A stretch of DNA of 64,000 nt from Puccinia triticina (lineage: Eukaryota; Basidiomycota; Pucciniomycetes; Pucciniales; Pucciniaceae). Shown one piece after another: positions 24,525-36,400 of the stretch. Position numbers and translations under genes: made by a program. The stretch covers positions 3,100,001 to 3,164,000 of the forward strand of contig NC_070565.1 of the NCBI RefSeq assembly GCF_026914185.1. The letters are read 5' to 3'. Positions within the stretch are counted from its first letter, which is position 1; every line of letters begins with the position of its first letter. The notes under the pieces are model-generated. The model searched no databases. It was not told the DNA's origin and saw only the letters and a list, made by a program, of their open reading frames with translations.

Positions 24525-25774
24525 TGTCAGGCTCGGTGATGCCAAGACACGAAGTCCTCTAGCTACACGAGTGACTGCGGCGAGTGGGCGCGTCTGTAGA
24601 TGCGGTAAGATGATGGTTTATAAAGATTTATATCCCTGATGGGATGTAACGGAGGGGCCGCGAGAGCAGCGGAATGGTTAAGGTGCCCTCCGGGGCGGTT
24701 CTTACAGGGCCTGACAAGCAGGGGTAGTATGTCCTGTGTTGTCTGGGGTCCGACAAGCGGGGGTTGTTCGACAAGTTCCCAAGTATATAATTGATGGGGA
24801 TTACTCCCGAGATGATAAAGAGAAAATGAGCTGGACTTACTGTTGGAGCAGGAGTCCAGCGACGAGCAATGAATCTAAAAACAATCTAACACAAGCTGAG
24901 AGCGAACTGATCAACGAATATGTTCGGCGAAGTAGTGCGCTGCTGGGCGGTTAAAGTGATTGACGATTCTGGGGAGCCAGAGTCCTCCCAACACTGGCTT
25001 TTATGCTTTTTCTGGGAGGCTCGTCGGCTCGCTATTCTCCTGGATGGCCTTCCAATACATTTTGTCGGAAGGCACAGCCTCTTTACTGGTCTTGCTACTC
25101 GTAAGACCCGTATCTCTTGGATACCGGTCACAAGGAAGATTCTTTCTTCTCGGAACTCGTTTAAAGAGTTCTACTCGAAATGACACGCTAGAGATCCTCT
25201 GCTCTCGAGTGGAGGATCACTAGGAGTCGGTTCCTATGCGGAGCTCTTCGGCGATTCGTGTCCGAGTCTTTCCGCTACTGTTGCTGCGACGGAGCTCGGA
25301 AGAAGATTGCTACCACGCGACCAGGTACTGTAGTTCTCTGAGTCGCGTGGCTTGATTGTTCAGCCGCCTACTGGCGGCTGTTGTTTCCATGCGACCAGGT
25401 ACTACAGTACTCTGTATCGCGTGGCTGAGTGATTTAGCCGCTAACAAGCCCACGTAGTTTTCGCGCAACCAGTGGCTGTCTGCTGAGTATTACGTGGGTC
25501 TTCTGAGTGGGTCTTTTTATACATGCTCCCTTGTTTTTGTTACTTGTACCTAGTTGGGATATATTGTACAGAAGAGATTCTGGACCGCGCGGCGGTCCCG
25601 TTGGTGTCTAGCTTCTCTAGGAAGCTATTTGTAATATTTAAAACAATTTAAAACAAATCTATGCTGCGCAGAGATCCGCGCTGCGGTCTGCTCTGCACCC
25701 GGTTTACGGTGCTCTTGGCTGCGCTACCGGAGCTGCAGGCGGGGCTCTATTCTAGAATGGTAGCCCGGCTGACA
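24525..25774 (-). repeat. Gypsy-1 5' LTR
   Basis: 1250 bp, partner of 16452-17701. It carries the promoter and polyadenylation signals of the element by position; individual sites were not resolved. Confidence 0.93.
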
Positions 25775-25975
25775 TTAGTAGAAGTGTGGGCGTAAGAGGT
25801 AACAAATTTTTAATTTTTATCTGAATCTTTCCTATGATAGATGCGGTGAGTGCTTGAGAATGACAAAGCGGTTAATTGGAGTTGTAGAAAAAGGTAGGTG
25901 TTGACAATTTATCATCATGTAGAAAATAATAAAAGTTGATGAACTGGTTTGTAACGGCGAAGCACAAACCAAACC

Positions 25976-27275
25976 TAGAATTTTTTCATCCTCTTCGCAG
26001 CTTCTTTGAGGATTTGCTTGCGGGGACGTCCTCGCTTGACCTTGGGGGCTTCTTCGACCACTGGCTCTGGTTCGTCCTCCTTGTCTTGTTCTTCATCTGA
26101 GTATTCATCATCTTCGTTATCAGACACTTTGACCTCTTTTGCCTTACCCTTTGAAGAAGACGCGCGAGACAGGATTGTGTTTGAGTCGTTTTTCTTGCTG
26201 AAGTTGACCTTAGCCTCTGCTTTGTGTAGGGCTTTCGCCGAGGGTGAGGCGGATGGTGTGTGAGCTGACGCTTTTGGAATGTTAGACTGTTTGTTGGGGC
26301 TAGGTGTGAATTTTGTGCTAATTAAATCTGTTAATATAGCGCGCTCGTCGGCGATAGACAGGGCTGAATTGATAAGTTTGCTCACAATTTCACACCAGAT
26401 GCCGACAAAGAGTTACTTGAGTGATTGGTGTTGGCTCGCCCGATCTGATGACCATTCGTGACACTAACTGACGAAACCTGGACATCACGGTGTCAGAACT
26501 ATTGTATATGCAGCGGGGATTGCGATAATTCTCTTACCAGCACGACCGCCATATGCGTATCCATATCAAAATCAACTAATCGGCCAGTAATACTGACCTC
26601 GCGTCCCACTTGATAAAGTGAGTGGGTTTTGATTAAGTTCTTCGTGCCAGGGACAATATATTTTATGTTGAAACGTTTGTGTGCTCACTCCTAATATATA
26701 AAAAAAAGAAATTAGCCTAACGAGTTGGGTGAATGGTGAATGCTATAAACACACCTCTCCATCCCAATCGCAATGTGAAACTACCACCTCTAGACGTGAA
26801 CCAACGTCAGGATTATCAGAGACTACCTCTTGTCTATTGGATACGAGGCCAAGGCCAGTAACGACGGCTTTGTTCGTAAAGTCAGGCGATTCAGTCCCTG
26901 CGTCACCAGTTCAAATTAAAGACTCTTGATTGTACACTATGATCGGAGTGGTCCCATTGTTTGTCGCAATAAGCTTGCCACTTAGGAAATAAACAGAATT
27001 CGGCTCGAGGATATTGTTGAGAGCGGTGTTAGTAACCAATTGAACCTCAAAATTTTCCCGCTTTTCGTCAAGACTTCCTCCGCACTTTACATAACTTGCG
27101 GTCTTGACATAACCATACTGGTTGGCGCGGGTTGATTCACAGGTGGACTATAACATAAATGGAGCAAAGTCATTAAGATACTTTACAGATATAAGTCTTA
27201 TCGGCTTACCTCGGCAAGTGGCTCAAAGTGTCCAGAGAACGCAGCAGGATGATTTGGGGTTTGAGTGATAGACAT
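25976..27275 (-). pseudogene. OB-fold-like protein with AT-hook-like tail, paralogue B
   Basis: Predicted exons on the minus strand are 27275-27210, 27147-26755, 26690-26538 and 26477 onward, with phase-0 introns at the same places as in paralogues A and C. Blocks: FSGHFEPLAE (exon 1), NSVYFLSGKLIATNN and VVTGLGLVSNRQ (exon 2), QVGREVSITGRLVDFDMD (exon 3). The tail (26385-25976) is acidic then basic and contains KRGRPRK, an AT-hook-like, nuclear-targeting motif, absent from A and C. Two in-frame TGAs (26913-26911, 26687-26685) sit where CGA is plausible, and a one-base slip is needed near 26385. Probably a recently inactivated single-strand DNA-binding protein (inference). Confidence 0.6.
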
Positions 27276-28610
27276 TGCGCTGTGTGATGAAAGTTGACGG
27301 GAAGTTAAAGTGTGGAACGAAATTGAGTTTAGATTGAGCTAGTCAGAGGTATTGAAAAAAGTAAGGTTTAGTTTGGAGTAGATTGTTGACTTAATAGTAA
27401 GATGAAGCTAGCTATTGGGTTAGGTGGACTGACGAGCAAAAGGAAAGACCGCAAAAGGGTATGTTTAAATACCCATGTGTCAAGAGTTATATCGATAGGT
27501 AGGTCGTGAATCGGGCTGGAAGAGGCGGAAGACGGTACCTGAAATGAGAATAAAATTGAGTTGGTTGTCAGGGTTGAAAAAAAAAAGACTTTAGCCCATA
27601 TAAGTAGGGAGCACGCAGCTCTGTCAGGGTTTGAGAATCAGAAGTTGTCAGAGATTGGTAAAGTGCTTACTGTGTAACAATACAAAGCGCGGTAAGCTGG
27701 CGGAATGTTTTTTTGAGGTATCAGTGGTTGCAAAACCTGTGAGCGCCTGGCAAGGCTGAATTGAGTAAGAGACCCTGAGGGCGGTGAATACTCAGGCGTA
27801 GGAGGCCTGCTTCATTGGCGGTTGTAGGCCAGGCGCGTTGGCATAGCTTCTCATCGGGGTCGGGGCGGATATTTGTAAGGGGTTAGTTGACGAATTGAAA
27901 TAAGTCAGGGGTGAGGGTCCGGTGAGCGGAATTGTATTTTCGGAGTAATAAAACCTGAAGGCGGTGAATACTCAGGCGTATGGAGGTCTGCTTCATTGAC
28001 GATTGTAGGCCAGCCGCGTTGGCATAGCTTCTCATCGGGGTCGGAACGGATATTTCAAAGGTGTTAGTTGACAGATTGAGATAAGTCGGGGGTGAGGGTC
28101 CAGTGAGCGAGAATGTATTTTTGAATGCGTGTTGCGGGTTAGGGTTGCGGAAAGTGTATGGCAAGGATCGTGCGGACTGGGCGACAATCTGCTCGACGGT
28201 CTAATTTGGGCGAGGCCGCAGAAGCTGTATATAAATATTCCTGTATTGTATTGTGTGAAGGGGCGGAAACAGATTGACAAGTCTGTCACAAGTACACGTG
28301 TCAATATCGTTCGTGTCGGAGTGAAGTTACATATATATGAAGGCGCAATAAGGAACAATGTTTCCCCCAGGCAATTTCGAAGCTGCACTTCCAGCCAAGA
28401 CTTGTCCTCACACCCTCCGCTGTTGCATGTGCACGGTTTGAGTGGTTAAATAATTAGCCCCCCATGGGTCTGATGCCTTTGCATTGGGCTGGGGGCTAAT
28501 CTTCTCAGCTTTTTTGACCTGCGCGGGGACGCAGGCTGGAAGCTGAGCCCGAGGCGCAGCTTTGCTGTAGTTTGGGGGCTAAAGGGATGGGGGGATGGTG
28601 CTGCAAAAAC
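27276..28610. other. Region upstream of paralogue B
   Basis: No recognised gene. It contains the 180-bp tandem duplication at 27774-28133. It could hold the missing Helitron 5' end, but none was identified. Confidence 0.4.
27774..28133. repeat. Tandem duplication, 180-bp unit
   Basis: Two copies offset by exactly 180 bp (for example GCGGTGAATACTCAGGCGTA at 27781 and 27961), diverged by scattered substitutions. Confidence 0.8.
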
Positions 28611-28759
28611 CAATTGTTTTTTTTTGCCCATTTGAAAAGAGATCAGGGTAAACCCTTGAATTTTTTTTTTGGCAAAATTGTAGATCAATTGTGTTTTTTT
28701 GGCAATTTGGAAAGAGATGAGGGTAAACCCTTGAATTTTTTTTTGGCAAAACTGTGAAT
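28611..28759. repeat. Tandem duplication, 75-bp unit
   Basis: Two units starting CAATTG at 28611 and 28686. Each has AGAGAT.AGGGTAAACCC followed by a T-run and GGCAAAA.TGT. Confidence 0.8.
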
Positions 28760-28789
28760 TTAATAAACTTGGATTATTTTCTCAATCAA

Positions 28790-29030
28790 ATGTTTAAATT
28801 TTTGAGTTAAGAAATAGAGAATCTGAAAAATGTGTAAAATATGAGGAAAAGCATGCAATCCATAAAACGTTGTTCTTGTGAATGATGGTTGAGAATTACA
28901 TGAGATATGGGCCATGGCGGATGTAACAAAATTAGGGCTGAAATATCCGGTTCTCTCATGCAAGAATTCCTGATAAGTCATAAGTCTCTCTGGCAAAGCC
29001 TCAGGCAAGAGAGGGACTTGTTCAGTTTGC
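28790..29030 (-). repeat. Dispersed repeat with hairpin, copy 3
   Basis: On the minus strand AAGTCCCTCTCTTGCCTGAG...GAGAGACTTATGAC (29020-28978) matches 6571-6620 almost base for base, with an imperfect version of the same hairpin. Flanks differ, so the shared block is short. No coding sequence. Confidence 0.6.
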
Positions 29031-29069
29031 CCCCGTCGGTACCACCACTCCGTGGAAAACAGGTGGAGA

Positions 29070-29184
29070 CTAGAGATTGCCCGTGGGTACCCGGTATCTG
29101 TGGGCGGGTACCCGCCCGCGGGTGCCATGTGCAGGTCCGGGTATGTAAATTTTGGATGGCGGGTACCCATCCAGGTACCCGCGG
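29070..29184 (+). repeat. GGGTACCC-rich repeat, copy 1
   Basis: Starts CTAGAGATTGCC and contains many GGGTACCC/GCGGGT words. An inverted relative lies at 43850-43992 and starts with the same CTAGAGAT.GCC on the other strand. Confidence 0.6.
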
Positions 29185-29329
29185 CAAAAGGTCTGTAGAC
29201 GAGCAGTTGCAGATGACCTTTTGCAGCGCGATCATGGCCCCGCTAACCTAACCCTCTTGGTGTCCAGCACATGCTGGGCGCCAGGAGGGCATACACGGCG
29301 GTTGCATTGCGCAGTCAAAAGAGCCGCAA

Positions 29330-29450
29330 GTTTGGCCATCAAATTGACGGTCCCCCCTCAGCCATTGTTGACCGGCAAAAAACAGCCCCTGCGTCAGCCG
29401 TCAAATTGACGGCCAAATTGTCAGCCCGCCCACCAGAGAGCAGTTGGGCA
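29330..29450 (-). repeat. Dispersed repeat with 17-bp palindrome
   Basis: GCCGTCAAATTGACGGC (29397-29413) is a perfect 8+1+8 palindrome. The surrounding block matches 40797-40880 inverted, where the palindrome is GCTGTCAATTTGACAGC. Confidence 0.6.
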
Positions 29451-29470
29451 AACTTCTGGCCCGCCGACCC

Positions 29471-31705
29471 AAGCGGGAACTTGACGTCAACCCCAAGCCC
29501 GTTGTGGTGATCCAGATCTGTTGCACGCAACAAAACTGCCAAAACCTCAACTCACAGCCTAAAATAATTGCATATGATAGAACATTATTAGAGAAATAGA
29601 TTCTACATACAAATCCAACCCTAGTCACTCACTTTAACTACCCAGCTAGCTCTTTTAGATTAGAAGTTATTTACAAATATAGGTTTCAGTACAGGCCATA
29701 CTTAGGTGGAAAGTCATATAAATAATGAAAGGCATGCATATATATAAGAGCATAGTTAGATTTACTAGTTAGGCAGGCCTCCACTATTAGCTACAGATCA
29801 CCTCACGCAACCTGCATGTTGAAAACTGCATCAACTAGGCCTCCACTCAACGACTCAACAGATTTGCGTGGACCTTACATTGATGCATGCGGTCAGAAAG
29901 CCTCTACTTTGGCAGTGAAACCAACGTAGGCGGCCTTTGCCTTAAAAAGTACAAATCACACATTGTCATGCGGAAAATCAGTTCAAGTTATGCACCCCTT
30001 GCAGAAGGCAGTGCAATCCACAGGGTCACCACCAGCAGAAATGCCTCAAGTGCAGCACTCACCAGCAAAAACAACTCAGACAAGAATATATAAGGAGACC
30101 CTCCTCCCACCATTTTTCCAGAATCACCCAGGCACCCCAGCTCATCATCATTTTTGCCATCATCACGGAAGACACAGTCATCATACATTAACATAGAAAT
30201 CTCATGTCACACTCCACCATCACTTTACTCTGCTGAAATAATTAAAAATCAACAAAAAACATATTCTCACTTGATTATATTCTTTGCCCATCTCGCCATA
30301 TAAAGGTTGTATACACATCTTGTACTTTTTAAAACTGATCTAGGTCTGATAGAGACTACTACATACAAGTTTTTCTCTGTCATAAAGTCACACCACAACA
30401 ATAAATAAATTTGTTTTCAGAATTCTGTGTAGTATAATAGAGGGGCAGGTCTTTCAAACCACCCGTAACAGTGGTATTACTTAGCTGGAATATCATATTG
30501 TTATTTCCCCCTCAAAGGACTGCCAGCCCATCCCAAATGAGTTCTCACATCTCACAAATGCGGGCAGACGCTTTTGTCCACCAATTGACAGCAAACGACT
30601 GCCGCAACTTACGATACACTTGGAACAACAATCGCCAGCCTCCAGTGCACTTTTTTGGCTTTTATTGCATGTTTTGATGTTTTTTTTTTTTTTTTTTTGG
30701 TTTTTATGCCTTTTTTTTCTGGTTTGGTTTACAAATAATAACATGGGAAGAGAACCAAGAGCAACAAAGAGAGAGAGAGATGGAAAATACGAAGCAATAG
30801 GAATGAAAAGGGAACAACCATGCTACTTGGTCAGGGCTGCTTCTCTGTTGAGAAGTGCAGCTATTTCCTTGTTAAAGGGATCAGCCCCGAGTTGGGCAAG
30901 ATTTGATTGCACTTCTATATCAATCTCAAGCACACTGGGTAGTCAAATCAGTTCGGCGGGGATATCTGAAAACATCACGTTGCCTGGACAGAGGTCCCAA
31001 TTGCAACACAAAATTAGAATGTGTCTGAAGCAAGGCATTCAGTCAACTTAAATACAGAGGGCTAATTAGTAGGTGAAATATAATCAGAACTTATGCATGC
31101 GTTTCAAGAAAAGATTTTTCCCTGATTGATGTGAGCTGGTCATCAATGAGATCCCATTGTGACTGGCTGTCCCCAGGCGCTTAATGCAAGAGATGGTGAA
31201 TGGTGCACAATTGGAGGAAGGCTAATCTGACCATGACTGCGGGGTTGAGGTCAGCTTGTATTTCAGCAGCCAATCACCAAGCATTCCTGGACTGGAACGC
31301 TTGATCAACAGGAACACTGGTTTTCTGAAATAGGTTTCGCAGGTTCCTGAGGGGCCAGCCTGCCAAGCTTGTTCAAGTTTATGAATCCAACAAAAACACT
31401 TGACGAGATGAAGCTTATAAAGGGTCAGGAACTAAGCTGATCCGGGTGCAAAATACTACAGAAGATAAACAGACAACAAGGCGGCCAACTGATTGGCCGC
31501 CAGGCGGAGTTCAAAAGCCAGGCACAGACAGAACAAGATTAGCTTTCAATAGACAAAGAGCGGGTGAGACACATTTATAATTTGTAGCCGACGTACTTCA
31601 GGTATGTGTGAGGCTGTGAGGTTAGCTACGGAGTCTGGATGATGTCTACTACCTAGAGGTCTGGAAACAGCGGTGATGGTGTAGGGATAAACGAGTTGCA
31701 ATTTT
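29471..31705. other. Gene-poor stretch
   Basis: No gene or clear element could be supported. It contains a T19 homopolymer (30680-30698) and short GA-repeats near 30770. Confidence 0.4.
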
Positions 31706-31927
31706 GAAGGTTAGTGAATGAACATCAACCAAGCGGAGGGGTTATGCAAGACAACCGCCAAAATAATGAGGATGGTCAGACTCAGGGTTCAACTAACCTT
31801 TGGGAGCAAAACGAATGAAGGTTAGTGAATCAATGTTGACCGAGCGGAGGGGTTATGCAAGACAACCGCCAAAATAATGAGAATGGTCAGACTTAGGGTT
31901 GAACTAACCTTTGGGAGCAAAACAAAC
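31706..31927. repeat. Tandem duplication, 111-bp unit
   Basis: Two copies (31706 and 31817), each starting GAAGGTTAGTGAAT and containing GCGGAGGGGTTATGCAAGAC. Confidence 0.85.
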
Positions 31928-32504
31928 AAAAGACCTGATGTTAACAGGGATAACGGTGAGAAGGAGTATACTTATCCTGTTCTTGCTAGTTGTCCATAAA
32001 ATCAAGGTTTGATTTTTTTTCCAATGGTAGACAGAGTAATTAAGGAGCCGCAAACCCAAGGATATGAGTTTGACTGGGTTTGAATCCACCGGTATGTGCT
32101 CTTATGTGCTCCCTGGGATTCCATGAGTGTGGTCCTTGCTGAAAAATCGGCTCTGTTCCTTGCCGACAAACCATCCAAGCCCGGCCTTGGCCACTCCTAC
32201 AGACTCGTCCAGGTTAGACCAGTTAGTCATCAGGATGTTGAGATGGTGAGGTTTGCTTGAGGTGATGAGGCAAGATGGCATGGATTAGTCAAGGTGATGA
32301 GGGTGAGGGTGAGGAGCAGTGGTGGGGGGTGAGGGGAGATGGTGAGAGTGAGGAGCGGTGGTGAGTCCAGGTAAGGAGGGCAAGGGGGATGGGTGACTTA
32401 GAATTTTGCTTGCCCTCAACGGCTGGCAGATTTTTGGTCAATGTTGATTGTTGGCGAAATGACACAGGCAAGTTAACATTGAGTTGCCGGAATTCAAGTG
32501 CCGG
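31928..32504. other. Stretch left of Gypsy-2 with G-rich simple repeat
   Basis: 32230-32375 is a degenerate GAGGTGATG/GTGAGG tract. No gene was seen. CCGG at 32501-32504 matches CCGG at 40793-40796 beyond Gypsy-2. Confidence 0.5.
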
Positions 32505-33315
32505 TATGGCGCTTCTACCTGTGCGCGGTAGACAGCGGGTTGAGGGGAAAGTGCTTCAGCTGCCCTCTTCAAAAGGTCCGGATCTGGTGAGCGCTAAGAA
32601 TCTAGAATATGGATAGCAATATGGGAGAGGATTTCGTGCGAGATGGACAGAACGAGGGAGTTGGATTGCCCTCGGCGAGTGTGGTTGTTAAGCTCTTTAA
32701 GTGTTCTCTTAATAGATTCAGGAAATATATTGTTGGATTCGAAAGCTCGGGAAAAGAGATAACTCGGAAGTCTCAGGAAGGATCTTCACGATCCGGATCA
32801 ATAAGCTCAAAAACGTGATGATATCTTTTCGTCGGAACCAGAATACCATGCGGATCCATCCTCCAAGTTCGGCTGAACTTGGATTCCAGATCTGCGACAG
32901 GCTGCGCGACAGGCCCTCGTGCCCGCCGCGCGCATACAACTTGTGATGATATGAAAGAAGAAATGAGACAAAAGAACAAAACAAACAAAACAAGGCTACT
33001 AAATAAACCAACCCACCACCTACACTCCTCTCCAATGCGCGCATGAATGAAAAGAAAAAAAAGAAAGTAAACATAGCAACAAAACATAAGAAAGAAAGAA
33101 GATAAGAAAAGAAGACAAAAAGAATCAAGTAGGGAAGGGAAAAAAGTAGATAACATGAGAGCAACCCAGCAGAAATAAAAGCCACGACCAGTATCCGCCG
33201 TCTTGATCCTGAAACGCGGAAAGCCAGAGCTTCGAGCTGGAAGGGCCAGATCCTGGGAGGGCTTGATGTCTTGAGTTTAGCCTCCTCAAGGGCCTCCACC
33301 GTCTTGTTCACCACA
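32505..33315 (-). repeat. Gypsy-2 3' LTR
   Basis: 811 bp, partner of 39982-40792. Minus-strand reading starts TGTGGTGAAC and ends GCGCCATA. The minus strand is pyrimidine-rich and holds two long overlapping open frames (33413-32718 and 33156-32773). Confidence 0.9.
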
Positions 33316-33409
33316 TCCGCCCACCATTTGCAGACTGTCCCTAGTCTGCTCCTTCCTTCGCGTTGTCCTGTTGAAGAATGGATGAAGAAAGAAAAAAATC
33401 CCGCATGGC

Positions 33410-36400
33410 TCACATGTGTGGCGAATGTAATGCTTTGAAACGACGGCAGCGAGTACCCTGAGGTGCATACACATGGGAGGACTTACTTCTGTACTCCAAT
33501 TCCCCGCGCGAATGATATCTCTTCACCTGATCCGCCGAGAAACGCCTATTGAGTTCCGTCCCGTCCAGCTCAGCCAACACGTAGGATCCCCCTTCCACTT
33601 GCTTGACGACGCGGTAGGGCCCATTCCATTTATGAGCAAACAGTTGACCCCACTGGGTTTTGAGAGATTGATTGTATGCTAAGACCATATTGCCAGGGCA
33701 CAGAGCGTCTCGAATTCGGTAAGCGCGTTTCTCTTCCCAGTAGCGCACCAAGTCCCCACGGGACTCCATCATTTTCCGATTCGCGATCCCGCGCGTCTCC
33801 TCACTGCGCTCTAGTTGAATGGAGCGCGCCGCTACAAGATCTTCAGTCGTCTTCACAGAGTCCCAGTCGACACCCAGGTAGGATTCAATCTCTAAGTTCA
33901 GAGGCAGCACCGCGCGTTGCCCAAATACCAATTCGTAAGGGGAGTAGCCTGTATTGCGCTTCGTCGAGATCCGATCTGCAAAAAGGACCAAGGGTAGGAA
34001 TTTACGGCAATTCTTGCCACTCTCGCCAGCCAATTTAACCAGAGCCGCCTTCAGAGGACCGTGCCCTCACTTGACCATACCCTGTCCTTCAGGATAGTAC
34101 AGAGTAGATACACAGTGCTGGCTGGGAAGGGCTCGTAACATCTCCGCTAACGCGCCTCCAAACTCAGATCCGCCGTCTGTTGAATAGGCTTGGGCGAGGC
34201 CGTATTGCATGGTCCAATTTTCTTGCAGGAACGCCGCCACTGCTTCTGATGTGAGGCTGTTTAGAATTTTTGCTTCTACCCAACCCGAGAAATCGTCTTG
34301 CGCAACAATTAAGTACTTGGCATCGCTAGCTTTGAGGTGGACCGCATCCATTGCGACGCGGCCGAAGACAGTAGCTTCCCCAGTCGGATAATGAATTTCC
34401 TGAGGACGTCTCAGATTGCGTCGTTGGCAGGCGTTGCAGCTTTGACACCACCGGATAACAGACTGCTTCAATGAGGGCCACCAAAATCGTTCAGAAACGC
34501 GTTGGTAAGTTTCCGCCACACCCCTATGACCTAGGCCTTTGTGTAACTGATGAAGGATTGAGTCCTGCTTGGCTGGAACGGTGACAACAACGCGCGGTAG
34601 TGGAGTTCCACGCTTCATGAGCCTACCCGTTTGCAGAAAGAATTCAGAGGATTTACGCTTCAGAGCCCGGAAGTCCTTCAAAGACATGTCTTCCGGCTTC
34701 TCCAATGTCGCCAGAAACTTTTCCATTGCGCGCCAGTAACCTTCCTGGTAACCTGAGTATTCTTTTTGCTGCGCTGAGAAAACACGGGCCGGTCGGATAT
34801 GAGGAGCTTCTTCATCAAAATCGGCCGGGGAGTCGGATTCGTTGTTGCCTTGGGGACGCCGCGACAGTCCATCGGGCATAGTGAAAGACTTGCCAGGGCG
34901 GTGCACGATGTCGAACAAAAATAAGTGAATGAATGAAACCCATCGCGTCATGGGCGCGTTTGGTAAGCTCGGTGCGTTAATCATCTGGATCAACGACTGC
35001 GCGTCCACCTGCAACTCAAAATGCTGCCCCCACAGGACCATCTGGAGCTTCTTCAGAACCCTCGCCACGCCACATAATTCCAGTTTGGCTTGGGAGTACC
35101 GGGATTCGACGTCTGAGAACAAAAGAGATTTGTAGAGGGCTGGGCGGTCAAGTCCATTTGAATCCGCCTGAGTGAGAACCGCGCCAGCCGCGTGAGCGCT
35201 CGAATCTACCGCGAGCTTGATTTTACCAGCATCGGGACCGTAATCAATTTTAACCAGCACTATGTCTTTGCCCACGATCTGCTTGAGGTCTTGAAATGCC
35301 CTCTCGCATTCTTCAGTCCAAAGCCAGTCCACGTCCTTCTGCGTAAGTCGACGAAGGGGTAGACAAATTTGAGATAAGGAAGGAATGAAAATCCGGACAT
35401 ATACTACAACGCCCAAAAAGCCGTGCACTTCTGTTGCGCTAGTTGGAGTTGGCCACAAGAAAATCTTATTAACCTTAGCTGGCGCCATCCTTCGGCCTTT
35501 CTTGCACACTACGTGCCCGACGATCTCAAGAGCCAGCACACAAGCCGCGAGCTTGGAAGCGGAAACCGTTAATCCTGACTCCTCTATTCGGAAGAGTATG
35601 CGCTCCAAGGTCTCTGCATACTCCCAAATGAACCTTTGGATACCGGAATGCCACGACAGCAACTCGTTGTTGTAATCAGACTTTGGGCCCTTGATCCCTC
35701 CATTGTCTATAAAAATACCCGCGTGATCCAGGATTTCGTCTTGAAGGATCCAAACCATTTGCGCTTGGTACACTGCCACGGAATTGGTGGCTCCCTGGGG
35801 CAATCAAGTAAGCTGAAACTGCCCCAGCGGTGTGTTGAAGGTAGTGAGTGGCTGAGAAATTGGATGGAGAGCGCGCTCGTTGTAGCTGCCCATGATATCC
35901 CCCAATCCGTAACAAGCCCGTCCTGAAAATGACTCCACAAACTCCTCCGTGGCAGGCGGGAGTCCAGCGTCTTGAATGGTGACCTTGTTAAGCAATTGAA
36001 GATCATGAACAATCCGCAATTTGCCGTTTCCCTTGAGAACGCAGAAAACAGGGCTCAAGTAGCTTGACGTAGACTGCTCGTACAACCCATTACGAACCCT
36101 CTCGCGGATCAGCCTTGAGTATTCGTCCATCTTAGCAGCGGGAATAGGGATCTTCCGCTTCTGCCACGGTTCGTGCTCCACAACAGGGATGATATACGGC
36201 ATTCCGTAAGATTCTTTCAATAATCCCCGCTCGTCTTTGGTGAAAGCTATCGCCAGATTACGTTTGGCCAGCACATTCTTGATCAGAGCTAATTCCGCCG
36301 GGTAAAGCCAACCAGCCGGTCCGAAATTGACTACGCCTAACCGTTCTTCTGTGACCCTTCCCTTTGGCACAAATGGTCCCGCTAGAGATCGAGGCAGACC

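Larger units (their letters stand above)
16452..25774 (-). mobile_element. Gypsy-1: young chromodomain LTR retrotransposon
   Basis: A 9323-bp element on the minus strand with two 1250-bp LTRs bounded by TGTCAG...CTGACA and a perfect 5-bp target duplication TTAGT (16447-16451 and 25775-25779). Only one LTR difference was seen by eye (17288 T, 25361 C), so insertion is recent. It carries a single-frame gag-pol, an overlapping +1 frame, a leader reading frame, a polypurine tract and a candidate primer site. It interrupts the Helitron/OB-fold-like gene cluster. Confidence 0.93.
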
